64,000 nt of DNA from Saccharospirillum salsuginis (GTDB taxonomy: Bacteria > Pseudomonadota > Gammaproteobacteria > Pseudomonadales > Natronospirillaceae): NCBI RefSeq assembly GCF_014651855.1, contig NZ_BMXR01000008.1, positions 159,596 through 223,595 on the forward strand, in the 5' to 3' direction. Positions within the stretch are counted from its first letter, which is position 1, and each line of letters opens with the position of its first letter. Positions 41,677-49,712 of this stretch are shown one piece after another. The position numbers and the translations under genes were made by a program. The notes under the pieces were generated by a model that saw nothing but the letters and a program-made list of their open reading frames with translations, was not told the origin of the DNA and did no database searches.

Positions 41677-42768
41677 ATGACTCAGAACCCGACTTCGCTC
41701 AGCCCGGACAGCCAAAAAGCTTCGCCGTCCAGCTGTTGCGGTACCCCGGCCAAACGCCGGTCGAGCTTTCCGCTCGTCGCCGGCCTGAAGAGACTTAATA
41801 CCCCCTGGACGATCATACTAGCGTTGCCGCTGATCGTGGCTGTGCTGGACCCGGCGCAACTGGAGGCCATGCTCGGCATCGCCAGTCGTGCCTTTCTCGG
41901 CACCTTGCCGTTTATCGTTGTGGCCGTGGCGTTGATCGCCGCTCTAAAGGCGACCGGTGCCGAGGCCTTGGTGGCACGGGCATTTGAAGGACGGGAAAAC
42001 CGCATGATCGTACTGGCGGCCCTGTTTGGCGGGTTGGCTCCGTTCTGCTCCTGCGAGGTGATTCCGTTTGTCGCCGGCTTGCTGGCCGTAGGTACACCAT
42101 TACCGGCGGTGATGGCGTTCTGGTTGTCCAGTCCGCTGATCGACCCGGCCTCCCTGGTGATCACCGCCGGGGCGCTGGGTTGGCCGTTCGCGATCGGCCG
42201 CGCCGTCATCGCGGTCAGTCTGGGCCTGCTGGGTGGTTTCGCGCTGAAAGCGATGATGTCCCGCGCGGTGTATCAGTCACCGCTGCGGCGGGCTCCGGCG
42301 CCAAGTTGTGGCGGTGGGGCGACTCGTGGGGCGGTTGTCTGGCGCTTCTGGCAGTCGCCGAGCCGGGTGGCGACGTTCCGGTCCGAAGCGCGAACCAACG
42401 GCCTGTTTCTGGTCAAATGGCTCGCCTTCGCCTACGTGCTGGAAGCGATCCTGATTCTTTACGTGCCCGCCGAGTGGGTGGCGACGCTGGTCGGTGGCGA
42501 TGGCGTAATGGCGGTCGTGATCGGCGCCGCGGTCGGCATGCCGGCCTATCTGAACGGTTACGCCGCACCGGCGTTGGTGGCCGGTTTTATCGAGCAGGGC
42601 ATGACAGCGGGCGCCGCCATGGCCTTCATGACCGCGGGCGCCATCAGTTCCATTCCGGCCATGACGGCGGTCTGGAGTCTGGTCAAACCCCAGGTGTTTG
42701 CGACCTACCTGGGCTTGGGCTTTGTTGGTGCCGTGGGGCTGGGTTGGCTGTTCGGTGCAGTTGTCTAA
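41677..42768 (+). CDS. ArsP/DUF318-family permease (probable organoarsenical or metal efflux)
   Basis: A 363-residue permease with about nine membrane segments. The conserved PFCSC motif lies at 122-126, and an N-terminal Cys pair (SSCCG, Cys20-21) could hand over a thiol-binding metal. Gly-rich repeats GMPAYLNGYAAPALVAGF and MTAGAISSIPAMTAVW are typical. Characterised ArsP proteins export trivalent organoarsenicals; other DUF318 members are less defined. AAAGGAG lies upstream of the ATG. Divergent from, and probably repressed by, the ArsR at 41148. Confidence 0.85.
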   Translation: MTQNPTSLSPDSQKASPSSCCGTPAKRRSSFPLVAGLKRLNTPWTIILALPLIVAVLDPAQLEAMLGIASRAFLGTLPFIVVAVALIAALKATGAEALVARAFEGRENRMIVLAALFGGLAPFCSCEVIPFVAGLLAVGTPLPAVMAFWLSSPLIDPASLVITAGALGWPFAIGRAVIAVSLGLLGGFALKAMMSRAVYQSPLRRAPAPSCGGGATRGAVVWRFWQSPSRVATFRSEARTNGLFLVKWLAFAYVLEAILILYVPAEWVATLVGGDGVMAVVIGAAVGMPAYLNGYAAPALVAGFIEQGMTAGAAMAFMTAGAISSIPAMTAVWSLVKPQVFATYLGLGFVGAVGLGWLFGAVV

Positions 42769-42789
42769 CGGTCGAGTCGGATGGGAAGG

Positions 42790-43593
42790 CTAGTCCGAGG
42801 AAGACTCCGGTTCGATCACCGTCATCGAACCGGGCAGATCCGCGCGAAGCGAGTCGGGCAGATGATCCGTGTAGAACCGATCGATGTATTTGAACGTGGC
42901 CACTTTGCAGACGGCGCTTTGTCCCCAGCGATCCTGCCCGGCCAACAGAATGCGGGTGCGGGTGTTGCTGATGACCGCACGATGGGCTTCGGCCTGGCGA
43001 ATGTCGATGTCGATCATGCCGTGTTGAGGGTCCAGGCTGTCGGTCTCGATGATGCCGTAGTCGGAATAGAACGAGCTGAAAAAATGCGTCACCTCGGGGC
43101 CGACAACGTCGTTTTCCTGGTGACGATACTGGCCACCGGACACGATGACCTCGATGTCGCGGTTCTCGGACAAGGCCGAGGCGACCCCCAGGTTGTTGGT
43201 CAATACTTTCAGGGATTGATGCCCCAACAAGGCTTTGGCGACGGCGACCATGTTGGCGCCGGAACCGAGGCTGACGGAGGCTTTTTCGGGAATGGTGTCG
43301 GCGATGCGCCGGGCGAGACGGTCGATCGGTCGCTCGATCGGCGGTACGTCGTTGGCCGTCGGCGTCATTGTATCCGGGGCCGGCGTGGTGGGCAGGCTGA
43401 CACCGCCATAATGGCGACGCAACAAGCCCTGTTCACACAGTTGGTTGATGTCACGCCGGATGGTTTGCGGGGTGACGTCAAAACGTCGGGCGATGGAGTC
43501 CACGGTCAGTTGGTGCTCTTCTCGCGCCCACTCCAGAATCTGTTCCTGGCGGTTTTTAATGGGGGTCGAGCGCTGTACAGTCTCAGTCGTCAC
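42790..43593 (-). CDS. DeoR-family transcriptional regulator
   Basis: A 267-residue repressor: N-terminal DeoR helix-turn-helix (NRQEQILEWAREEHQLTVDS, DVTPQTIRRDINQLCEQGLLRRHYGG) and a C-terminal sugar-phosphate-binding domain (SLGSGANMVAVAKALL, LTNNLGVASAL, IVSGGQYR, AHRAVISNTRTRILLAGQDR). Such regulators sense phosphorylated sugars or polyols. It is the last gene of the phn-type transport cluster, 12 bases after the HAD gene, and probably binds the TTTTCAAT-type palindromes in front of phnD. Confidence 0.9.
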   Translation of the reverse strand: MTTETVQRSTPIKNRQEQILEWAREEHQLTVDSIARRFDVTPQTIRRDINQLCEQGLLRRHYGGVSLPTTPAPDTMTPTANDVPPIERPIDRLARRIADTIPEKASVSLGSGANMVAVAKALLGHQSLKVLTNNLGVASALSENRDIEVIVSGGQYRHQENDVVGPEVTHFFSSFYSDYGIIETDSLDPQHGMIDIDIRQAEAHRAVISNTRTRILLAGQDRWGQSAVCKVATFKYIDRFYTDHLPDSLRADLPGSMTVIEPESSSD

Positions 43594-43605
43594 AGTCTTG
43601 AAAAC

Positions 43606-44400
43606 TCACGGCTGATGGTCAGGGATGCTGGGTGTACGCTGTTTGAGCCACTGTCGAACCAGTTCGGCAAACCCCAGGCCGCTGGGCTGTCGAGTGATCG
43701 ATCCGGGGCGATGGGTCATCTGTTCCAAATGTCGATGAATGTTCGCAACGCCGACGCTTTGCGGGAAGAACCGGAACATGCTTTCGTCATTGGGTGCGTC
43801 ACCCACGAAGACAGCGTGTTGTTTCAGTGCGTCGGGTTCGAGGCCAAGCAATTCCCGACCCAGGCGAACCGCCATGGCGCATTTGTCGAATGGGCCGCGC
43901 CAGACATTCAGATGTATGGAACTCATCCTGACATTAAACCCCAACTCCAGCAATGCTTGGGTGACCTGGTCGACTTCGTCCCGATCCAGTCGATGGTCCT
44001 GATTATAGTCAATGGCCACGTCCACACGGCGATAGGGCTGATCGTTGGCCAGGTTGATGGGAAAGCCCACATCCAGCGTCTGGATGGCATTCACGATAGC
44101 CTGTTGGTCGCGCCGATGTTCCTCTTCAGTATGCCAGAAACGGGTGACCATTGAGCGACCTTCGCTAAACGTAACATAAAACGCGCCACCTTCCCCGATG
44201 ACGGCTTTGACAGGCCAGGTCCTGACCATCTGGTCACACCAACCGGCACACCCTCCCGTGACCGGGATGATATCCACGCCCGCATCGGCCAGGTCGCACA
44301 GGGCCTGGTAGGTTTCCGGAAGCAGGCGTCCTTCGGTCGTGAGGGTGTCGTCGACGTCGGTGAACAACACCGTGGCCGATGAAAAATCGAATTCCATCAT
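43606..44400 (-). CDS. HAD-IIB phosphatase
   Basis: A 264-residue haloacid-dehalogenase hydrolase: FTDVDDTLT (nucleophile and acid aspartates; the first position pattern is DxD), PVTGGCAGWC, a C2 cap, and VFVGDAPNDESMFRFF with the metal-binding Asp pair. The pattern resembles sugar-phosphate and mannosyl-phosphoglycerate phosphatases. It sits between the phn-type permease genes and a DeoR regulator, so it may dephosphorylate the imported compound; that is inference. Start at the first of two adjacent ATGs. Confidence 0.87.
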   Translation of the reverse strand: MMEFDFSSATVLFTDVDDTLTTEGRLLPETYQALCDLADAGVDIIPVTGGCAGWCDQMVRTWPVKAVIGEGGAFYVTFSEGRSMVTRFWHTEEEHRRDQQAIVNAIQTLDVGFPINLANDQPYRRVDVAIDYNQDHRLDRDEVDQVTQALLELGFNVRMSSIHLNVWRGPFDKCAMAVRLGRELLGLEPDALKQHAVFVGDAPNDESMFRFFPQSVGVANIHRHLEQMTHRPGSITRQPSGLGFAELVRQWLKQRTPSIPDHQP

Positions 44401-44432
44401 GGCGTAAAACAGAGTCCATCATAAAGTGGAAG

Positions 44433-44459
44433 AAAGCTCCGGTGCGTGAACACCGGAGC
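44433..44459 (-). terminator. Hairpin terminator after the second permease gene
   Basis: GCTCCGGTG and CACCGGAGC form a perfect 9-bp stem with a 6-base loop. On the minus strand it is followed by TTTCTT. It may limit read-through from the transporter genes into the HAD and DeoR genes. Confidence 0.75.
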
Positions 44460-44483
44460 GGTCAGGCTGGTTCCGACAGGCTA

Positions 44484-45293
44484 CTAGATCACTTTCTTGC
44501 GTAAAACGCTGGTGATGGCTTCACCGAGTATCACCAATACGATGATGGCCAGCAGGATCGTGGCGACCGTTTGCCATGCGAAAGTATCGATTGAGCCTTG
44601 CAGCAGTACGCCGATACCGCCGGCACCGACCAGTCCGAGCACGGTGGATTCCCGGATGTTGATGTCCCAGCGCAGAATAATGATCGCAAAGAACGCGGGC
44701 ATGACCTGAGGCACGATCGCATAGGCGACGACTTTCAGTTTGGACGCGCCTGTCGCCTGCATGGCCTCGACCGGTTTTTTGTCGATTTCTTCGATGGCTT
44801 CGCCCATCAATTTACCGATAAAACCGATGGACCGAAACATGACTGCCAGAATACCGGCCAGAACACCGGGGCCAAAAATAGCGACAAACAACAGAGCCCA
44901 GATAATGGTGTTGACCGACCGGCTTGAAACGAGAATCAATCGTCCGATCCACAACGTCACCTTGTTCGGCGTGGTGTTTTGCGCGGCGATGTAGGAAACC
45001 GGCAATGCGATGAATGCCGTCAGAAAAGTCGACAGAGTGGCGATATGGACCGTCTCCATCAACGCGGACCCGATGGCCATCCAGCCGGAAAAATCCAGCG
45101 GCCACATGCGAACGGCGAGGCTTTGAATCTGATTGGGGGCATCCCATACCCAGGGCCAGAATATGTCGATGTCCCGGACCGCCCAGACAATGGCGAACAG
45201 AGTGATCGCATAGACCGCGAAACGGGTGAGACGTTCCTGTCGGCTGTAGCGGGACCAGGTTCGCTCCTGTGTGTGTGCTGTCATATCTACCAT
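44484..45293 (-). CDS. phnE: Phosphonate-type ABC transporter permease (second PhnE)
   Basis: A 269-residue permease with about six membrane segments and the PhnE-type signature: RSVNTIIWALLFVAIFGPG, GFIGKLMGEAIEEIDKKPVE, ATGASKLKVVAYAIVPQVMP, RESTVLGLVGAGGIGVLLQ. The ATG at 45291-45293 overlaps the stop of the first permease gene by 7 bases and has AGGA with 7-base spacing. Pairs with the adjacent permease and PhnC to form a PhnC2-E1-E2 type importer. Confidence 0.9.
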   Translation of the reverse strand: MVDMTAHTQERTWSRYSRQERLTRFAVYAITLFAIVWAVRDIDIFWPWVWDAPNQIQSLAVRMWPLDFSGWMAIGSALMETVHIATLSTFLTAFIALPVSYIAAQNTTPNKVTLWIGRLILVSSRSVNTIIWALLFVAIFGPGVLAGILAVMFRSIGFIGKLMGEAIEEIDKKPVEAMQATGASKLKVVAYAIVPQVMPAFFAIIILRWDINIRESTVLGLVGAGGIGVLLQGSIDTFAWQTVATILLAIIVLVILGEAITSVLRKKVI

Positions 45294-46108
45294 ATCTTTT
45301 TCCTCACCCATCCGCTGATGCCTTCGCTGACCAGGATGATGCCGATGATCAACAGCAAAATGGCGAATGCGAAGTCGTAGTCGTAGCGTCCGAAGGCGTT
45401 CATCAGTGTCCCGCCGATGCCGCCGGCCCCGACAATGCCGACCACCGCGGAGGCCCGCAGATTACTGTCCAGTTGGTACATCGACAGTCCGATCTGACGG
45501 GGAAGCACTTGAGGAAAGACGCCGTAAATCAGGGTTTTGAAGTACCCGGCGCCGACGGACTTCATGGCCTCGACCTGACCCCAGTCGATTTCCTCGATTT
45601 CCTCGGCCAGCAGCTTGGCCACGAAACCGATGGAGTAGAGCGTGAGCGTCAGGATGCCGGCAAAGGGACCGAAGCCGACGGCCGCCACAAACAAGATGGC
45701 CACAATGACCGGGTGAAAACTCCGTGACACGATGATCAGGCTGCGTCCGAGGAGATAGATCGGTTTCGGGGCGACGTTCTTGGCCGCCATGACGGCAATG
45801 GGCACCGACAGCGACACACCGAGCAGGGTGGCCAGAAAGGCGATTTGAAAACTTTCCTTGAAGCCTTTCATCAGCAGATCGGAGCGTTCGAAATTCGGCG
45901 GTATGGCGCCACCGAAGATGCGGCCGGCACGAGGCAGCCCTTCGGCGATGCGCGCCCAGTCGAACGGTAATGAACTGAACGCCCAGTACAGGTACACAGC
46001 TATACCGGCCATCAGACTGTATCGCACGACCGGGTTGGAGATGAACGGGGGCTTTTTCCAGGTCCGGTTCGACTGTCCCCCGACCGTGTGGGAGGGCTTC
46101 TCAGTCAT
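45287..46108 (-). CDS. phnE: Phosphonate-type ABC transporter permease (first PhnE)
   Basis: A 273-residue permease paralogous to the following one: RSFHPVIVAILFVAAVGFGP, GFVAKLLAEEIEEIDWGQVE, SVGAGYFKTLIYGVFPQVLP, RASAVVGIVGAGGIGGTLMN. An ATGA overlap with phnC couples translation. Two different PhnE subunits suggest a heterodimeric channel. Confidence 0.92.
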   Translation of the reverse strand: MTEKPSHTVGGQSNRTWKKPPFISNPVVRYSLMAGIAVYLYWAFSSLPFDWARIAEGLPRAGRIFGGAIPPNFERSDLLMKGFKESFQIAFLATLLGVSLSVPIAVMAAKNVAPKPIYLLGRSLIIVSRSFHPVIVAILFVAAVGFGPFAGILTLTLYSIGFVAKLLAEEIEEIDWGQVEAMKSVGAGYFKTLIYGVFPQVLPRQIGLSMYQLDSNLRASAVVGIVGAGGIGGTLMNAFGRYDYDFAFAILLLIIGIILVSEGISGWVRKKIW

Positions 46109-46905
46109 ACCGACGCACCCTCCGCCGCAGGGGCTGTTTCAATGGTTTGCCCCTGTTCGTCCGGTGACTCGATGCCGCCGTAAATGGCATCCAGCGCATC
46201 CTGATTGAAGTCCTTCGGGCCCCCGTCGAAAATCATTTGACCGTGACGCATGCCGACGATTCGGTCGGTGTACATGCGGGCCTGGGTAACGTTGTGGATA
46301 TTGATCAGAACCGGCAGGTCCATTTCGCTGGCGAGGGCCTGCAACAGACTCATGATCTGTTGAGACGTTTTCGGGTCGAGTGACGCTGTGGGTTCGTCGG
46401 CCAGCAGGATTTCCGGTTCCTGCATCAATGCGCGGACCACGGCAACTCGCTGGCGTTCACCGCCGGAGAGCTGGTCGGCGCGTTTGTTGGCGTAGTGGTC
46501 GATGCCGACGCGTTCCATCAAATGAAAAGCGCGATCGATGTCGGATTGCGGGTATTTCCGGGTGATGGCGCGATAGAGGGAGACGTATCCGAGTCGACCG
46601 GACAGGACGTTTTCCATCACCGTTAACCGGTCGATCAGGTTGAACCCCTGGAACACCATGCCGATTTTTCGACGCGCTCTGCGCAGTTCCGCGCCACGCA
46701 GGTCGACCAGGTCCAATCCGTTCAGTTGTATCCGGCCGGACGTGGGTTCGACCAGTCGGTTGATGCAGCGCAGCAGGGTGCTTTTGCCGGCCCCCGACGC
46801 ACCCACGATCGATACGACACTGCTGCCATCCACGGTCAGGTCGAGGCCTTTCAGTACCGGCTCGTTCTTACCGTACCGCTTTTCCAGGTTAGAAATCTTT
46901 AACAT
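46105..46905 (-). CDS. phnC: Phosphonate-type ABC transporter ATP-binding protein PhnC
   Basis: A 266-residue ABC ATPase: Walker A GASGAGKSTLLR, signature SGGERQRVAVVRAL, Walker B EILLADEPTASLDP, and switch His in NIHNV. RGAELRRARRKIGMVFQGFN is typical of PhnC. The ATG at 46903-46905 has GGAG with 8-base spacing; an upstream ATG at 46944 is rejected because it lies in the intercistronic hairpin region. Confidence 0.93.
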   Translation of the reverse strand: MLKISNLEKRYGKNEPVLKGLDLTVDGSSVVSIVGASGAGKSTLLRCINRLVEPTSGRIQLNGLDLVDLRGAELRRARRKIGMVFQGFNLIDRLTVMENVLSGRLGYVSLYRAITRKYPQSDIDRAFHLMERVGIDHYANKRADQLSGGERQRVAVVRALMQEPEILLADEPTASLDPKTSQQIMSLLQALASEMDLPVLINIHNVTQARMYTDRIVGMRHGQMIFDGGPKDFNQDALDAIYGGIESPDEQGQTIETAPAAEGASV

Positions 46906-46927
46906 TAATGCTACTCCAGAGCCGTTC

Positions 46928-46976
46928 GGCCACCCCGGGAACACCCCGTGGTATCCGGAGTATTCGCCGGGTGGCC
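46928..46976 (-). other. Intercistronic hairpin between phnD and phnC
   Basis: GGCCACCC (46928-46935) pairs with GGGTGGCC (46969-46976) around a shorter inner hairpin. There is no T tract, so it is more likely to stabilise the upstream phnD message than to terminate. Confidence 0.5.
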
Positions 46977-46986
46977 TGAGGGGTGT

Positions 46987-47985
46987 TTACTGCAGGTTGT
47001 CCTGGGTGTAAGTCACACCGTTGGCTTTCTGGATGGTGCGAATGACTTTCCAGTTGTCCTTGTAGTTGATCGGGATGAACGTCTGTACACCCGCGAACTC
47101 CTCGCCCAGAGCGGTCCCGGCGAAGTCAAAGGTGTAGAAGGCTTCGCGCACTTTCTCGGCCAGGTCCGGGTGCAGGTTATAAGCGTGGGTGTAGGAGGTT
47201 GTCGGGAAGCGGTCCGACTCCCACAGCAGCCGCACGTCTTCTTCATCGTAAAGGTCGCGAGCCGCCATGCGCTCGACCACTTCGGATGCCACTGGCGCCG
47301 CGTCATAGTCCTGTGCGACCACACCGAGCATGGATTGGTCGTGGCTGCCGGAGAATACAATCTCGTAGTCTTCGCCCGGCACGATGCCCATTTCAGGGAA
47401 CAGCGCTCTCGGGGCCTGGTTGCCGGAGTTCGAAGTCGGCGATGTGTGTGCCACGCGCTTGCCTTTCAAACCCTGAAGATCGGTAATGCCGCTATCCACA
47501 TGGGTGTAGACCTGCAGTGAGTAGCCGAATTGCCCTTCGCTGGAGCCCATCAAAGCGAACGGGACCGCACCGGCCAGGTTGACGGCGAAAGGCGTCGGAC
47601 CGGTGGAGAAACCGGCGACATGGAGACGGCCGCTGCGCATCGCTTCGACCTGGGCCGCGTTCGATTGAACGGCGAAGAAACGAACATCACGACCGGTGAC
47701 GGTCTCCATGTGGTCGATAAAGGGTTGCCAGATATCGGAATAAATCGCGGGGTCTTCGACCGGGGTGTAGGCGAAAATCAGCGTATCGGGGTTCAGCCAT
47801 TGTGATTCATCGGCCGGCAGGTCGGCCACCAGGTCACCGTCGGTATCGCAGTAGATGGCATCCAGAGCACCGCGTTCACAGTCGGCGAAGGCCTGGCCGG
47901 CCAGACCCAGCAGGGCGGCGGAGGCCATGACGGCCTTGGTCAGAGGGTTCCGAGTGACACTGCGAGCGAGACTATTATTCTTCAT
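46987..47985 (-). CDS. phnD: Phosphonate-type ABC transporter substrate-binding protein PhnD
   Basis: A 332-residue binding protein with a signal peptide (cleavage near AGQAFA). FAYTPVEDPAIYSDIWQPF, ETVTGRDVRFFAVQSNAAQV, GKRVAHTSPTSNSGNQAPRA and FSGSHDQSMLGVVAQDYDAA match the PhnD family; the TSPTSNSG and FSGSHDQS loops bind the phosphonate or phosphate group. The ATG at 47983-47985 has GGAG with 8-base spacing; an upstream frame to 48141 lies in the operator region. First gene of the phnDCEE unit. The true ligand could be a phosphonate, phosphite or phosphate ester. Confidence 0.93.
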   Translation of the reverse strand: MKNNSLARSVTRNPLTKAVMASAALLGLAGQAFADCERGALDAIYCDTDGDLVADLPADESQWLNPDTLIFAYTPVEDPAIYSDIWQPFIDHMETVTGRDVRFFAVQSNAAQVEAMRSGRLHVAGFSTGPTPFAVNLAGAVPFALMGSSEGQFGYSLQVYTHVDSGITDLQGLKGKRVAHTSPTSNSGNQAPRALFPEMGIVPGEDYEIVFSGSHDQSMLGVVAQDYDAAPVASEVVERMAARDLYDEEDVRLLWESDRFPTTSYTHAYNLHPDLAEKVREAFYTFDFAGTALGEEFAGVQTFIPINYKDNWKVIRTIQKANGVTYTQDNLQ

Positions 47986-48080
47986 CGTGTTTCTCCATTT
48001 GGACCTTGTCGGCGCGCGTTCATGCGGGATCCGCACGGGTGGGCCGGTACGAAGGACTCGGTTGTTGTAGTTGTTCTCGA

Positions 48081-48093
48081 TTTTCAATCGAAA
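48081..48093. promoter_or_regulatory. DeoR operator candidate, near phnD
   Basis: TTTTCAATCGAAA is an imperfect palindrome about 96 bases before the phnD start. It shares the TTTTCAAT half with the perfect palindrome at 48206. A further inverted repeat CCAAA-n6-TTTGG lies at 48107-48122. Confidence 0.5.
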
Positions 48094-48205
48094 CTTTATG
48101 CTATCACCAAACGAACATTTGGCAACCTCGGTGATGATCAAACGAAAAATATAGGGTGAAACGGTCGGAAAATAGGTGTAGATACCGGCCTTTTAAGCGA
48201 GTGAG

Positions 48206-48219
48206 TTTTCAATTGAAAA
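48206..48219. promoter_or_regulatory. DeoR operator candidate, distal
   Basis: TTTTCAATTGAAAA is a perfect 14-bp palindrome 125 bp from the matching site at 48081. Two separated sites suit looping repression by a DeoR-family protein such as the one encoded at 42790. Confidence 0.5.
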
Positions 48220-48308
48220 TAGGATGGAAACTGGAGGTAGAGGGAAAGGCGAGGCCGACAAGGCCTGGAATCAGGCTCTTGCCGCCTCGGTAGGGCTATG
48301 TTGATCGG

Positions 48309-49253
48309 TTAGTCGGCGGTGGCCTGATACCGCTCCCACACCTCGATGGCGGCGGCCAGATCCTCCAGCGAGGCGCCGACGGACTTGAACAGGGTGATCT
48401 CTTCGTCGTTTTTCCGGCCGGTCACTTCATCCCCCAGGAGCTGTTTCAAATCGCCCTGGACGTCGTCCCAGGTCAGAAACCCTTCGTCGATGGCCTGCAG
48501 GATGTCGCCGCCTTCGCCCCGGGCACCGGCCCAGGTATCGACAAAGACCCGGGCCCGGCGCAGGGCTTCGCCATCGGTCTCGCGCATGCTGGGCCGGAAG
48601 GCGCCGACCAGGTCGAGGTGGGCACCTGGTTGCAGCCAGGCGCCTTTGATCAGTGGCTCGCTGGACAGGGTGGCGCAACTGACGATGTCGGCCTGGCCTA
48701 CGCTGGATTCCAGATCGGTGACCACGTGGACTTCAAACCGGTCTTCATAGTGCTCGGCCAGAGCGGCGGCTTTTTCCTCGGACCGACCCCAGATCAGTAC
48801 CTGACCGATCGGCCTTATAGCGGCATGGGCTTCGATCAGCATGGGCGCCAGCTTGCCGGTGCCGACCACCAAGAGGGTGTAGGCGTCCTCCCGGGCCAGC
48901 CACTGGGCGGCCAGTGCCGAGGCGGCGGCGGTGCGTCGCCGGGTCAATTCGCTGCCGTCGATGCAGGCGATGGGGCGGCCGTGTCTGCCCTCGCTCAGCA
49001 AATACAGGCCGGAAATCGCTGGCAGGCCCTGGTCGGCGTTCTGGGGAAAGACATTCACCATCTTCACACCGATGTAGCCGTCGGTCTGCCAGGCGGGCAT
49101 CAGCAGCATGGTGGCTTCGCCGTCCGGCCGGTGCATGGCGTGATGGTGTCTTGGCGGTGCTTCGACGCCGGATACGAAGGTATCCCGAAGTCGGTCGATC
49201 AGCGGGGTCCAGTCAAGAAGGTCGGCGACCTGCTCGGCGGAAATGGTCTTCAT
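48309..49253 (-). CDS. Ornithine cyclodeaminase / mu-crystallin family protein
   Basis: A 314-residue NAD(P)-dependent protein: MLLMPAWQTDGYIGVKMVNVFP (substrate lysine), LPAISGLYLL, IDGSELTRRRTAAASALAAQ, Rossmann LLVVGTGKLAPMLIEAH, DIVSCATLSSEPLI. Members deaminate ornithine to proline or reduce ketimines. The nucleotide motif GTGKLA is close to the usual GTGxQA. It follows a 131-residue unknown gene and alaA on the same strand. Confidence 0.9.
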   Translation of the reverse strand: MKTISAEQVADLLDWTPLIDRLRDTFVSGVEAPPRHHHAMHRPDGEATMLLMPAWQTDGYIGVKMVNVFPQNADQGLPAISGLYLLSEGRHGRPIACIDGSELTRRRTAAASALAAQWLAREDAYTLLVVGTGKLAPMLIEAHAAIRPIGQVLIWGRSEEKAAALAEHYEDRFEVHVVTDLESSVGQADIVSCATLSSEPLIKGAWLQPGAHLDLVGAFRPSMRETDGEALRRARVFVDTWAGARGEGGDILQAIDEGFLTWDDVQGDLKQLLGDEVTGRKNDEEITLFKSVGASLEDLAAAIEVWERYQATAD

Positions 49254-49281
49254 GTCAGGCCTCCAGAGGGAATTCGAATTG

Positions 49282-49677
49282 TTAGGTGGCGTGGGCCGCC
49301 AGCAACCGTCGCAGCGTATCCTCGGTCATGTCCGAAGAGCCTTCCTGAATCGCCAGTCTCAATTCGTCGATCAGCTTGGGCCCGCCGTCCGGGTCGAACC
49401 CGCTCAACAGGCGAAAGGCGTCCAGGGTCAGTACGCAGTGGTTGAAGGCGACCTGGCGTTCCACATCACCGTAGCGGATCAACCCTTCTTCGGCCAGCCA
49501 GAGAAAGGTGCTGAAGCAGGCCAGGTGGCGTTCGGAATGCAGGCCGTACTCGTCCGGCGTGTCCGGGCCGCTGATGTCTTCGACATAGAGCGAGATCTGG
49601 CGCGGGAAATGGCGGTAGAGCGACGCCAGAATGCGGCCCATGTCGTTGTAGAATTCGGTGATGTGGATGTCGAGCAT
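49282..49677 (-). CDS. Small helical protein, unknown
   Basis: A 131-residue protein, mostly helical (MLDIHITEFYNDMGRILASL, LACFSTFLWLAEEGLIRYG, FNHCVLTLDAFRLLSG). Closely spaced between alaA (35 bases) and the ornithine-cyclodeaminase-family gene (28 bases), so probably co-transcribed. No family recognised. No clear ribosome binding site. Confidence 0.7.
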   Translation of the reverse strand: MLDIHITEFYNDMGRILASLYRHFPRQISLYVEDISGPDTPDEYGLHSERHLACFSTFLWLAEEGLIRYGDVERQVAFNHCVLTLDAFRLLSGFDPDGGPKLIDELRLAIQEGSSDMTEDTLRRLLAAHAT

Positions 49678-49712
49678 ATTCGATCGTTGGGCTGAGTCGT
49701 TTAAAGCCCAGT

